Source: Burkholderiaceae bacterium
Lineage (GTDB): Bacteria; Pseudomonadota; Gammaproteobacteria; Burkholderiales; Burkholderiaceae_E
Assembly: GCA_016710525.1 (NCBI GenBank)
Contig: JADJVQ010000077.1
Location: 1 to 17,767, forward strand
Length of the DNA stretch: 17,767 bases
Direction of reading: 5' to 3'
Shown here: piece by piece, positions 7,748-13,809 of the stretch
Numbering within the stretch: the stretch's first letter is position 1
How the letters are laid out: the number at the start of each line of letters is the position of its first letter
The notes under the pieces: generated by a model
The model's input: only the letters and a program-made list of their open reading frames with translations
The model's database searches: none
What the model was told of the DNA's origin: nothing
Program-made: the position numbers and the translations under genes

Positions 7748-7822
7748 GCTCGGCCCATCGACCGGGCGCGCACGGCCGAAGCGCAACGAGCCCCAGGCGG
7801 CGAGCCTGCGGGCCCGCGGCAT

Positions 7823-7860
7823 CCGGCGCCGGAAGTGAGGCGCCGGAAGTGAGGCGCCGG
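7823..7860. repeat. GC-rich 14-bp direct repeat forming hairpins between convergent genes
   Basis: The unit GGCGCCGGAAGTGA occurs at 7825-7838 and 7839-7852, and its first eight bases recur at 7853-7860. CCGGCGCC (7823-7830) is the perfect reverse complement of GGCGCCGG at both 7839-7846 and 7853-7860, so the RNA can fold into alternative 8-bp stems with an 8-nt or longer loop. It lies between the stop of the molybdoenzyme gene and the stop of the aldo/keto reductase gene on the other strand, where a bidirectional terminator would be expected. There is no T-run. Confidence 0.6.
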
Positions 7861-7862
7861 GG

Positions 7863-8837
7863 TCAGGCGCGCGCCGGCTTGATTTCCTCCAGCCGGTCGG
7901 TGGCCGGCGGCGGCGTGCGCGACAGATCGCCGATCTCGGCGCGCATCGCGGCGCTCATCTCGACGTTCACCGAGGCCAGCGAATCGCGCAGCTGCTCGAG
8001 GTTGCGCGCACCGATGATCGGCGCGGTGACGCCCGGGTGGGCGCCCACCCAGGCGACCGCAGTGGCCACCGGGTTCAGGTTGCGCGCGGCGCAGTAGGCC
8101 ACGAACTTCTCGGCCACCTCGAACACCCATTCTTCGCCATACCGGGCTTCGTACATCTTGTTGGTCTTGAGCCGGCCGGTGGCCTGGCCCGAGTACTTGC
8201 CCGAGAGCAGCCCCGCCGCGCCCGGGCTGTAGGGAATGACGCCCACGCCATTGGCCTGCGCCATCGGCAGGATCTCGACTTCCGCCTGGCGCTTGACCAG
8301 GTTGTACATCGGCTGAATCACCTGCAGCCGGGCCCAGCCCTGTTCCTGCTGCACGCCCAGCGCCTGCTGCACCTGCCAGGCCGCGTAGTTGCTGACCGCC
8401 GGATAGAGCACTTTGCCCGAGCGCACCACGTCTTCCAGCGCCCGCATCTGCTCTTCGATCGGTGTGCGGCGGTCGAACTGGTGCAGGAACAGCACATCGA
8501 CCCGATCGGTGCCCAGGCGCTTCAGGCTGGCTTCCAGCGCCCGCACGACGTGGCGGCGCGACGTGCCGCGCGCGTTGATGTCGTCGCTCACCGGGTTGAA
8601 ACACTTGGTGGTGATGACCAGATCGTCGCGATGGCCCTGCATCAGCCTGCCCAGGATCAGTTCCGAGCGCCCGCCGTTGTACTGGTCGGCGCAATCGAAG
8701 AAGTTGATGCCGGCCTCGCGGCAGGCCTGGTACATGGCCGCCGAGGTGGCCTCGTCGGCGTCGCCGCCGAATGACATCGTGCCGAAGCACAGTTCGGAAA
8801 CCTGGACACCACTGCGACCGAGCGGTTTGAATTTCAT
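7863..8837 (-). CDS. Aldo/keto reductase
   Basis: A 324-aa NADPH-type (beta/alpha)8-barrel oxidoreductase acting on carbonyl compounds in the cytoplasm. The catalytic tetrad is clear: Asp48 in FFDCADQY, Tyr53, Lys78 in ITTKCF and His119 in LFLHQFD. The N-terminal MKFKPLGRSGVQVSELCFGT and the late PIIGARNLEQLRDSLAS (cofactor-binding end) are typical of the YajO/Tas-like and voltage-gated K-channel beta-subunit-like group. The ATG at 8837 is the first start giving the family N-terminus; its ribosome binding site is weak. It diverges from the nitroreductase gene across 123 bases, and converges on the molybdoenzyme gene. Confidence 0.93.
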   Translation of the reverse strand: MKFKPLGRSGVQVSELCFGTMSFGGDADEATSAAMYQACREAGINFFDCADQYNGGRSELILGRLMQGHRDDLVITTKCFNPVSDDINARGTSRRHVVRALEASLKRLGTDRVDVLFLHQFDRRTPIEEQMRALEDVVRSGKVLYPAVSNYAAWQVQQALGVQQEQGWARLQVIQPMYNLVKRQAEVEILPMAQANGVGVIPYSPGAAGLLSGKYSGQATGRLKTNKMYEARYGEEWVFEVAEKFVAYCAARNLNPVATAVAWVGAHPGVTAPIIGARNLEQLRDSLASVNVEMSAAMRAEIGDLSRTPPPATDRLEEIKPARA

Positions 8838-8960
8838 GAGGCAGCCTTGGATGAATTGGAATGACGCGGTGCGCCGCAGTGTAGCCGAGCCCCCGGCACC
8901 CTGCCGATCGGACCGCGGTGCATGCGATCATCGCGCGCTGCGGAATCTGGAGCAACGCGC

Positions 8961-9626
8961 ATGAACGTCACTGAAACCATCCGTCAACGCTATTCGGTCC
9001 GCGGCTTTCGCCCGGACCCGGTGCCCGAGTCGATCATCCGCGAGGTGATCGACGTGGCCCGCCTGGCGCCCTCGGCCAGCAATACGCAGCCCTGGCACGT
9101 CGCCGTCGTCTCCGGCGAAGCCCGCCGCCGGCTGCAGGCCGCGATCCTCGAGGAGATCGACGCCGGCAAGGCGCCCTATCCCGGCTTTCCGCCCGGCGGC
9201 GCCGGGCTGCAGGGCGACTACAAGCGCCGCCAGTACGCCTGCGCGTTCGGGTATTACGGCACGATGGGCATCGCGCGCGACGACCTGGATGCGCGGCGCG
9301 TGCTGGGCCGCAAGAACTGGGAGTTCTTCGGCGCACCCCATGCGGCCTTCCTGTCGATGCCCGGCACGATGAACCGCGGCAACGCGCTGGACGTGGGCAT
9401 CTTCATGCAGAGCATCATGCTGCTGTTCGCCGAGCGCGGCATCGGCTGCTGCCCGCAGGGCGCACTGGCGCACTATCCGGACCCGGTGCGCGCGGTGGCC
9501 AGCATCCCCGAGGGCAACGTGATCCTGTGCGGCCTGTCGTTCGGCTACGAGGCGCCGGGCGAGCGGATCAACCAGGTGCGCATGCCGCGCGAGGCCCTGG
9601 ACACCGTCGCCAGCTTCGTGAGCTGA
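8961..9626 (+). CDS. Nitroreductase family flavoprotein
   Basis: A 221-aa FMN-dependent NAD(P)H oxidoreductase of the nitroreductase superfamily, cytoplasmic and probably a homodimer. The FMN-phosphate site is RQRYSVRGF (residues 8-16), followed by LAPSASNTQPWHVAVV (35-50). Further family features are GIGCCPQGALAHYPD (160-174), which contacts the flavin, and GLSFGYEAP with the closing R-x-P-R-x-x-L pattern (191-213). The ATG at 8961 has GGAG eight bases upstream; the extension to 8922 lacks family residues. The physiological substrate (nitroaromatic, quinone, enone) cannot be assigned. A GST-like gene begins 4 nt after its stop, so both are likely one transcript and may serve electrophile detoxification. 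Confidence 0.92.
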   Translation: MNVTETIRQRYSVRGFRPDPVPESIIREVIDVARLAPSASNTQPWHVAVVSGEARRRLQAAILEEIDAGKAPYPGFPPGGAGLQGDYKRRQYACAFGYYGTMGIARDDLDARRVLGRKNWEFFGAPHAAFLSMPGTMNRGNALDVGIFMQSIMLLFAERGIGCCPQGALAHYPDPVRAVASIPEGNVILCGLSFGYEAPGERINQVRMPREALDTVASFVS

Positions 9627-9630
9627 TGCG

Positions 9631-10563
9631 ATGACGGCGCCGCCCGAGCTGATCCTGCATCACTACGACTTCTCGAACTTCGCCGAGAAGGTGCGCCTCG
9701 CGCTGGGGTTCAAGGGGCTGGCCTGGCGCGGCGTGACCATCCCGGCGGTCGCGCCCAAGCCGGAGCTGACCGCGCTGACCGGCGGCTACCGGCGCACGCC
9801 GGTGCTGCAGACCGGCGCCGACATCTGGTGCGATACTCGGCTGATCCTGCGCGAGCTCGAACGCCGCCACCCTGCCCCGGCGCTGCTGCCGGCGGCGCTG
9901 CTCACGCAGATCGATGCGCTGGTCTACTGGGCCGAGAACCGGCTGATGCGCCCGATCACGCTGTATGCGTCGGGCATGAATGGCGACGTGCTGCCGGCGA
10001 ACCTGCAGGCCGACCGTTCGGCGATGCGCGGACTGCCGCCGCCCGACGAAGCGACGATGCGGCGCGCGGCACTGCGCAATGCACCGCTGGTGCGGGCGCA
10101 GATTCCGGCCGTCGAAGCGATGCTGGCCGATGGGCGCCCCTGGATTCTGGGCAACGCGCCCACCGCGGCCGACCTGGCTGTCTATCACCCGCTGTGGTTC
10201 CTGACCGCGCGCACGCAGCGGCTGGCCTTCGAACTCGAACCCTTCGGTCGGATCGCCGCCTGGATGGCCAGGGTGCGGGACTTCGGCCATGGCGATGTCG
10301 AGCCGATGGCAGCCGAGCAAGCGATCGCGATCGCGCGTGCCGCGCGGCCCTTGCCGATGCCGCCGTCGGCCCTGCATCCGGAGGATCCGCCGCTGGGCAG
10401 CACGGTGCGCATCCGCGCGGACGACAACGGCCAGGAAGTGGTGAGCGGAGAACTGGTCTTTGCCGGGCCCGATGAACTCGCCCTGCGCCGCGAGGACCCG
10501 CGCGCAGGCACGGTGGTCGTGCATTTTCCGCGCCTGGGGTACGACCTCAGGCCGGCGCGCTGA
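9631..10563 (+). CDS. Glutathione S-transferase-like protein with extra C-terminal domain
   Basis: A 310-aa protein. The thioredoxin-like N-domain (about 6-82) has YDFSNFAEKVRLAL at the glutathione site (Ser15 in the usual S-x4-KV-R position), cis-Pro57 in RRTPVLQ and the DTRLI glutamate-binding turn at 68-72. The helical C-domain (about 85-235) includes GNAPTAADLAVY with the N-capping Asp181 typical of GSTs. A Pro-rich linker (about 239-253) then leads to some 55 residues (256-310), GSTVRIRADD to VVHFPRLGYDLRP, that look beta-rich and lie beyond the normal GST end. The gene starts 4 nt after the nitroreductase stop. Glutathione binding is expected from the family; the substrate is unknown. 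Confidence 0.85.
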   Translation: MTAPPELILHHYDFSNFAEKVRLALGFKGLAWRGVTIPAVAPKPELTALTGGYRRTPVLQTGADIWCDTRLILRELERRHPAPALLPAALLTQIDALVYWAENRLMRPITLYASGMNGDVLPANLQADRSAMRGLPPPDEATMRRAALRNAPLVRAQIPAVEAMLADGRPWILGNAPTAADLAVYHPLWFLTARTQRLAFELEPFGRIAAWMARVRDFGHGDVEPMAAEQAIAIARAARPLPMPPSALHPEDPPLGSTVRIRADDNGQEVVSGELVFAGPDELALRREDPRAGTVVVHFPRLGYDLRPAR

Positions 10564-10592
10564 CGGCTGCGGTTTCCGGCGGTGCCGACGTT

Positions 10593-10622
10593 CGGGCGCC
10601 CCGGGGCCTGAAGATTCGCCCG
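10593..10622. terminator. Inverted repeat between convergent genes (possible terminator)
   Basis: CGGGCG (10593-10598) is the reverse complement of CGCCCG (10617-10622), and the 18-base interval contains a CCCCGGGG palindrome. It lies between the stop of the GST-like gene and the stop of the minus-strand operon, the expected place for a shared terminator. No T-run is present. Confidence 0.35.
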
Positions 10623-10629
10623 TCCCGGG

Positions 10630-11841
10630 CTATTTCTCCGCGCTGCGCGGCGCGCGCATCGGAAACCACGTTCTCGCGAAATGCTTGAAGTCGTCACTGG
10701 CGGGGTCTTCGGAGGACAGCGCCTCGCGCTCCTCCCAGAAGGCCTCCCAGAGTTCGGTCATGTCCGGCTGCAGGCGATGCGGCACGTTCGCTGTCAGCCA
10801 GTCCTGAAACAGCCGATTCGCGGGCTTCTCGCGCAATGCGGTCTTCAGCAATCCGGCAACCGCCTTCAGGCTGAAAGGCGGCTTGTCGGCGATGCCGACC
10901 ACCCCTTGCAGCAGGATGAGCACCAGCCGGGCTTCGTCCGATGTGCCCCGGGTGAGCTTCTCCCAGTGAGTGGTCGTCGCCACCGCGTGGCCGTCGACTT
11001 CCTCGAGCGCGTCATCGGGCAGTTCGAGATGCCCATGCAGCGGGTTCACATCGGGGCCGCCCGCGGCGAGCACGTGGAGCGGCAGCAGCGAGTCGACCAC
11101 ATTCGCCCTGACAAGGGCGGCGTTGGCGGTCCATACCGGCTCGACGACCTCGCGATGCGCGGGCAGGATCCCCTGCGGAAAACGGCCGAGCCTGGCCGGC
11201 GACTTGCGGACCGCCGCGAGCAGCGCCTCGAAGCTGCGCACGTCGCGCGGCCAGGTCGGCCTGGGCTGGTACGCATGCACCAGCAGCGCCGTCATGATGA
11301 CGGGCACGGGCTCGGACTCGTTCAGTCCTGACGGGCCGCCCAGCCCACGAACCAGTGCCTGCGCGGCTTGCCGCAGGGCGAGTTCCTCGCGGGCGCCGCG
11401 TTCGCGCGCCAGCAGATAGGCGAGCGAACGTCCGGGCCACTCGGTGACGACGATGGTTTCGTAGTGCCTCTGCGCTTCGGGGTCCAGTGCGTCCGGATCC
11501 CGCTGGTCCACCGAGGCCAGCACCCGTTTGATCGCCCGCGACGCGCCGCGCGTGTGAAAGAGCAGGCCGTTCTCGACCAGCGAGCGGGCGGCCTGTTCGA
11601 CATCGCCGCCGCTGACACGCTCCAGGTGGATGTTCATCAGACCGAGCATGCTGCGCAGGGCCCGCTCGAGATCGCCCCTGAGGTGCTCGGTGCCGAGGAT
11701 GTCGGCGATCTTGCGGATGGCGCGCGTGCCTTCGACCAGCAGTGCTTCCCGGCGCTGCGCGGTGATGAGGCCGGTGCGAATGCCGTGGGACCACGCCCGC
11801 TCGAACAGGGTGCGGGCGTCGCGATGGGCCAGCGGCGTCAC
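10630..11841 (-). CDS. Uncharacterised 403-aa protein, last gene of the J-domain operon
   Basis: I do not recognise this family. The product is soluble, with no signal peptide or membrane segment, and looks almost wholly helical. An N-terminal part (about 8-110) contains TLFERAWSHGIRTGLIT, ALRSMLGLMNIHLERVSGGD and GASRAIKRVL. A central part (about 120-250) is rich in Arg and Ala. The C-terminal third has LPLHVLAAGGPDVNPLHGH and a Trp/Phe-rich end (ELWEAFWEE, FARTWFPMR). No Walker, nuclease or protease motif is visible. The start is the GTG at 11841, whose GTGA overlaps the upstream stop by 4 nt; the frame continues to 12690 but there only mirrors the gene upstream. Coupled translation ties it to the three preceding genes. 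Confidence 0.8.
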   Translation of the reverse strand: MTPLAHRDARTLFERAWSHGIRTGLITAQRREALLVEGTRAIRKIADILGTEHLRGDLERALRSMLGLMNIHLERVSGGDVEQAARSLVENGLLFHTRGASRAIKRVLASVDQRDPDALDPEAQRHYETIVVTEWPGRSLAYLLARERGAREELALRQAAQALVRGLGGPSGLNESEPVPVIMTALLVHAYQPRPTWPRDVRSFEALLAAVRKSPARLGRFPQGILPAHREVVEPVWTANAALVRANVVDSLLPLHVLAAGGPDVNPLHGHLELPDDALEEVDGHAVATTTHWEKLTRGTSDEARLVLILLQGVVGIADKPPFSLKAVAGLLKTALREKPANRLFQDWLTANVPHRLQPDMTELWEAFWEEREALSSEDPASDDFKHFARTWFPMRAPRSAEK

Positions 11842-12554
11842 AGCACGTCGTCCTCGTCGTCGTCTTCGGCGGGCAGCATGCCGCGCTTGGGCGGCACCAC
11901 TTCGGGCGCGCGCAATGCCGTGCGCAGCCGCACCCGCAGCAGCTCGAGCACCACCCGGAAGATGTCCCAGTGCTCGCAGCGCAGGCGCCAGGCCAGCTCG
12001 CGCCAGTCGCCGTCGCGCACCTCGGACAGCCGCTCGATCTTGCCCCCTTGCGTGTCGTCCGGTTCGCCCTCGTCCAGATCGGCGGTGGATTGGACGATGA
12101 GTTCCAGTTCGCCCTCCTCGAGCAGACCGTAGCTGCCGTGCCGGAAGAAATGCTCGATTTCCTCGTGGCGATCGCCGAAATAATCGACCAGCGCGTCCAG
12201 CCCGCTGTCGGTGCTGCCCAGCGCTTCGATGAACTCGTCGGACTTCGCTTCGTCGGCGAACACGACCGAGTTGATCATGCCCTTGAGCGCATCGTGGCGA
12301 CGATCCTTGTAGGCCTTCTCGAGCGAGATCGCCGCCAGGAACTGCTGCGGCGAAATCAGCTCGCTGATCACCGAAACCTTCGAGCTGTCGTGCTCGCGCA
12401 GGATCGCCACCACGTCCCTCGGCGGGAGTTCGTCGATCAGCCGGGCGAGCGCGCGATCGCCCTCCTCGTCCGCCACATTGACCAGGGCGCGCTCGGCCTG
12501 GTCGATGTCGCCCCCGTAAACCAGCGCGGAGACTGTCTTTGCGATCGGATGCAT
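11838..12554 (-). CDS. Uncharacterised 238-aa helical protein with acidic tail (J-domain operon)
   Basis: No family is recognised with confidence. Residues about 32-85 read GDRALARLIDELPPRDVVAI, then ELISPQQFLAAISLEK. This short-helix pattern recalls the superhelical MgtE N-terminal domain and HEAT-like repeats, a resemblance only. A second helical part covers about 95-160 (DALVDYFGDRHEEIEHFF), a third about 172-215 (DWRELAWRLRCEHWDIFRVV). The protein ends in a highly acidic tail, EDDDEDDVL. There are no membrane segments, so a Mg transporter is excluded. The ATG at 12554 shares one base with the upstream stop (TGATG), and its own stop overlaps the next GTG start by 4 nt. A structural or adaptor role is an inference from fold type and operon position. 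Confidence 0.8.
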   Translation of the reverse strand: MHPIAKTVSALVYGGDIDQAERALVNVADEEGDRALARLIDELPPRDVVAILREHDSSKVSVISELISPQQFLAAISLEKAYKDRRHDALKGMINSVVFADEAKSDEFIEALGSTDSGLDALVDYFGDRHEEIEHFFRHGSYGLLEEGELELIVQSTADLDEGEPDDTQGGKIERLSEVRDGDWRELAWRLRCEHWDIFRVVLELLRVRLRTALRAPEVVPPKRGMLPAEDDDEDDVL

Positions 12555-13093
12555 CAGCTTTCGCCCCTTCTGTCGAAGCCATGCTGTTCGAGATAGTCAT
12601 CGATGCGGACATCGTCGCCCGGCTCGTTCGCCTCATCGCGCGTGTCGTCCTCGCCATCCTTGTCGTCGTCGGGCGCCTCCTCGCGCACATAGGGATCGCT
12701 GTAGCGGGAGAACGCGTACTCCAGGCCCAGCACCGTCGAGAGGAAATCCGGGCCCATCTCCTGGCCCAATGCCTGCGCGATCATGGGTTCAGCCCATTCG
12801 GCGATGCCCACGCCGGCGGCCGTCTCGAGCCAGGGATGGAACTCCCCGGGTTCGCGCGCCAGCAGTTCTTCGAACAGCACGGCATCGGCCGGTTCGAAAT
12901 CGAACGCGCCATGAAACGCCGTGGCGACCAGGACCGGATCGAAATCGATCATCGGCATGATCGAAGAGAGCTCCCGGCGTTTTTGCGCCAGCCTCGACTG
13001 CAGCACGTCGTTGCCTTCCGAGTCGTATCGCAGGTCTTCGATCTCGGCCTGGTAGCTGCCATGCAGGTCGTGGAAATAGCGGGACAGGATCAT
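12554..13093 (-). CDS. Uncharacterised 179-aa protein with acidic disordered tail (J-domain operon)
   Basis: No family is recognised. Residues 1-130 look helical (SRYFHDLHGSYQAEIEDLRY, then AVLFEELLAREPGEFHPWLE). The stretch 136-163 is strongly acidic and probably disordered, with many Asp/Glu and almost no hydrophobic residues. It closes with a short helix-like DDYLEQHGFDRRGES. There is no signal peptide or transmembrane segment. The ATG at 13093 overlaps the J-domain stop in an ATGA, and its stop overlaps the next start by one base. The open frame extends to 13432 but there it lies antiparallel in register with the J-domain gene and is Arg-rich, so it was not used. An acidic linker next to a co-chaperone could serve partner binding; this is inference. 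Confidence 0.78.
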   Translation of the reverse strand: MILSRYFHDLHGSYQAEIEDLRYDSEGNDVLQSRLAQKRRELSSIMPMIDFDPVLVATAFHGAFDFEPADAVLFEELLAREPGEFHPWLETAAGVGIAEWAEPMIAQALGQEMGPDFLSTVLGLEYAFSRYSDPYVREEAPDDDKDGEDDTRDEANEPGDDVRIDDYLEQHGFDRRGES

Positions 13094-13377
13094 GCAATGC
13101 CTTCGAGATAAGACTGGAAGATCGAGCGCGCCGCCGCCCGGGAGTCGTCGAGCAGGTGCTTTTGGCGCCGCTGGTCGCATTCCTGCCGGCGGCCTTCGTC
13201 GCTCAGGATCTCGTAGGCATGCTGAGCGTCGCGAAACCGCGCGGCCGCATTCGCATCCGGATTGCGATCGGGGTGGAAGGTCGAGGCCATCTTGCGGAAC
13301 GCAAGCTTGATCTGCGCCAGCGAGGCGGTGGCTGGCACCCCCAGCACGTCGTAGGGATCTGCGGTCGAGGTTTGCAT
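13090..13377 (-). CDS. Minimal J-domain protein (DnaJ-type Hsp70 co-chaperone)
   Basis: A 95-aa protein with one J domain (about 7-70): DPYDVLGVPATASLAQIKLAFRKMAS in helices I-II, the diagnostic HPD at 35-37, and FRDAQHAYEILSDEGRR in helix III. The basic face of helix II and the HPD loop are what stimulate Hsp70 (DnaK) ATPase. There is no Gly/Phe region, zinc finger or substrate-binding C-terminal domain, only about 25 helical residues ending SIFQSYLEGIA. It therefore resembles class C J proteins, which work on a dedicated client. The ATG at 13377 has AAAGG about eight bases upstream. It is the first of four overlapping genes, so the three downstream proteins are the likely client or targeting partners. 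Confidence 0.93.
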   Translation of the reverse strand: MQTSTADPYDVLGVPATASLAQIKLAFRKMASTFHPDRNPDANAAARFRDAQHAYEILSDEGRRQECDQRRQKHLLDDSRAAARSIFQSYLEGIA

Positions 13378-13480
13378 CAGAGAACCTTTCAGGGCCCGTC
13401 ATCGGCACCGGCTTGGGCGCAACGCCCCGCATCCACCGGACCGATCAGACCGCGCCCGCGATCGACTGAGCTTCCGGCCA

Positions 13481-13502
13481 GCCGGCTGCAGTGCGCAGCG
13501 GC
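13481..13502. other. Bulged inverted repeat upstream of the J-domain operon
   Basis: GCC-g-GCTGC (13481-13489) pairs with GCAGC-GGC (13495-13502) around the loop AGTGC, giving eight pairs with one bulged G. It lies about 105 bases before the J-domain start and about 310 before katG. Operator, leader hairpin or chance in GC-rich DNA are all possible. Confidence 0.3.
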
Positions 13503-13718
13503 GATGGACTGAAGACAGAATTCAGGGCGAAGACGGTGCCGCGGATGATCAAAGCGCGTCCGACCTTGCGGTCCGGACAGCGGGACACCGTATCCGTTCG
13601 CAGTTTACCTCACCGCACCGGTCCCGCCGCGCGACCCGTTCGTGATCACGGGCCTGTCATCGGCGCGGCGCCGCGCAGGTACATGCTGTCGCCCTGGGCA
13701 CCCATCGATCCCATCGGC

Positions 13719-13735
13719 TATCGAAGCGATCGATA
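13719..13735. promoter_or_regulatory. Possible regulator-binding inverted repeat upstream of katG
   Basis: TATCG (13719-13723) and CGATA (13731-13735) are inverted around seven bases, 75 bases before the katG start, next to the AT-rich run ATAAATTAGATT. katG is often controlled by OxyR, whose site is built of ATAG/CTAT tetramers at 7-base spacing. This site matches only partly, so the assignment is weak. Confidence 0.25.
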
Positions 13736-13809
13736 AATTAGATTGGATCGCTGGCCGCCGCATCGCTATCGTCAATTTCATCGGCAACGAAAACGCAGGA
13801 GATCGAATC

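Larger units (their letters stand above)
13378..13809. other. 432-bp non-coding divergent region between the J-domain operon and katG
   Basis: This stretch must hold the promoters of the J-domain operon (leftward) and katG (rightward). It is less GC-rich near 13730-13745 and 13770-13795. I see no convincing -35/-10 pair on either strand and no heat-shock-type promoter before the J-domain gene. A TATCG...CGATA inverted repeat (13719-13723 / 13731-13735) and a bulged hairpin at 13481-13502 are the only local structures noticed. The open frame running upstream from katG to 13642 is not family-like. Confidence 0.6.

Noticed and set aside
11838..12554. Magnesium transporter MgtE fragment
   Set aside because: Only a soluble helical pattern is similar; there are no CBS domains or transmembrane helices, and the gene is intact with its own start and stop.
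11842..12690. Upstream extension of the 403-aa gene to a 686-codon open frame
   Set aside because: The extension overlaps the 238- and 179-aa genes in another frame and is Arg/Gly-rich. The GTG at 11841 with a 4-nt overlap is a far better start.
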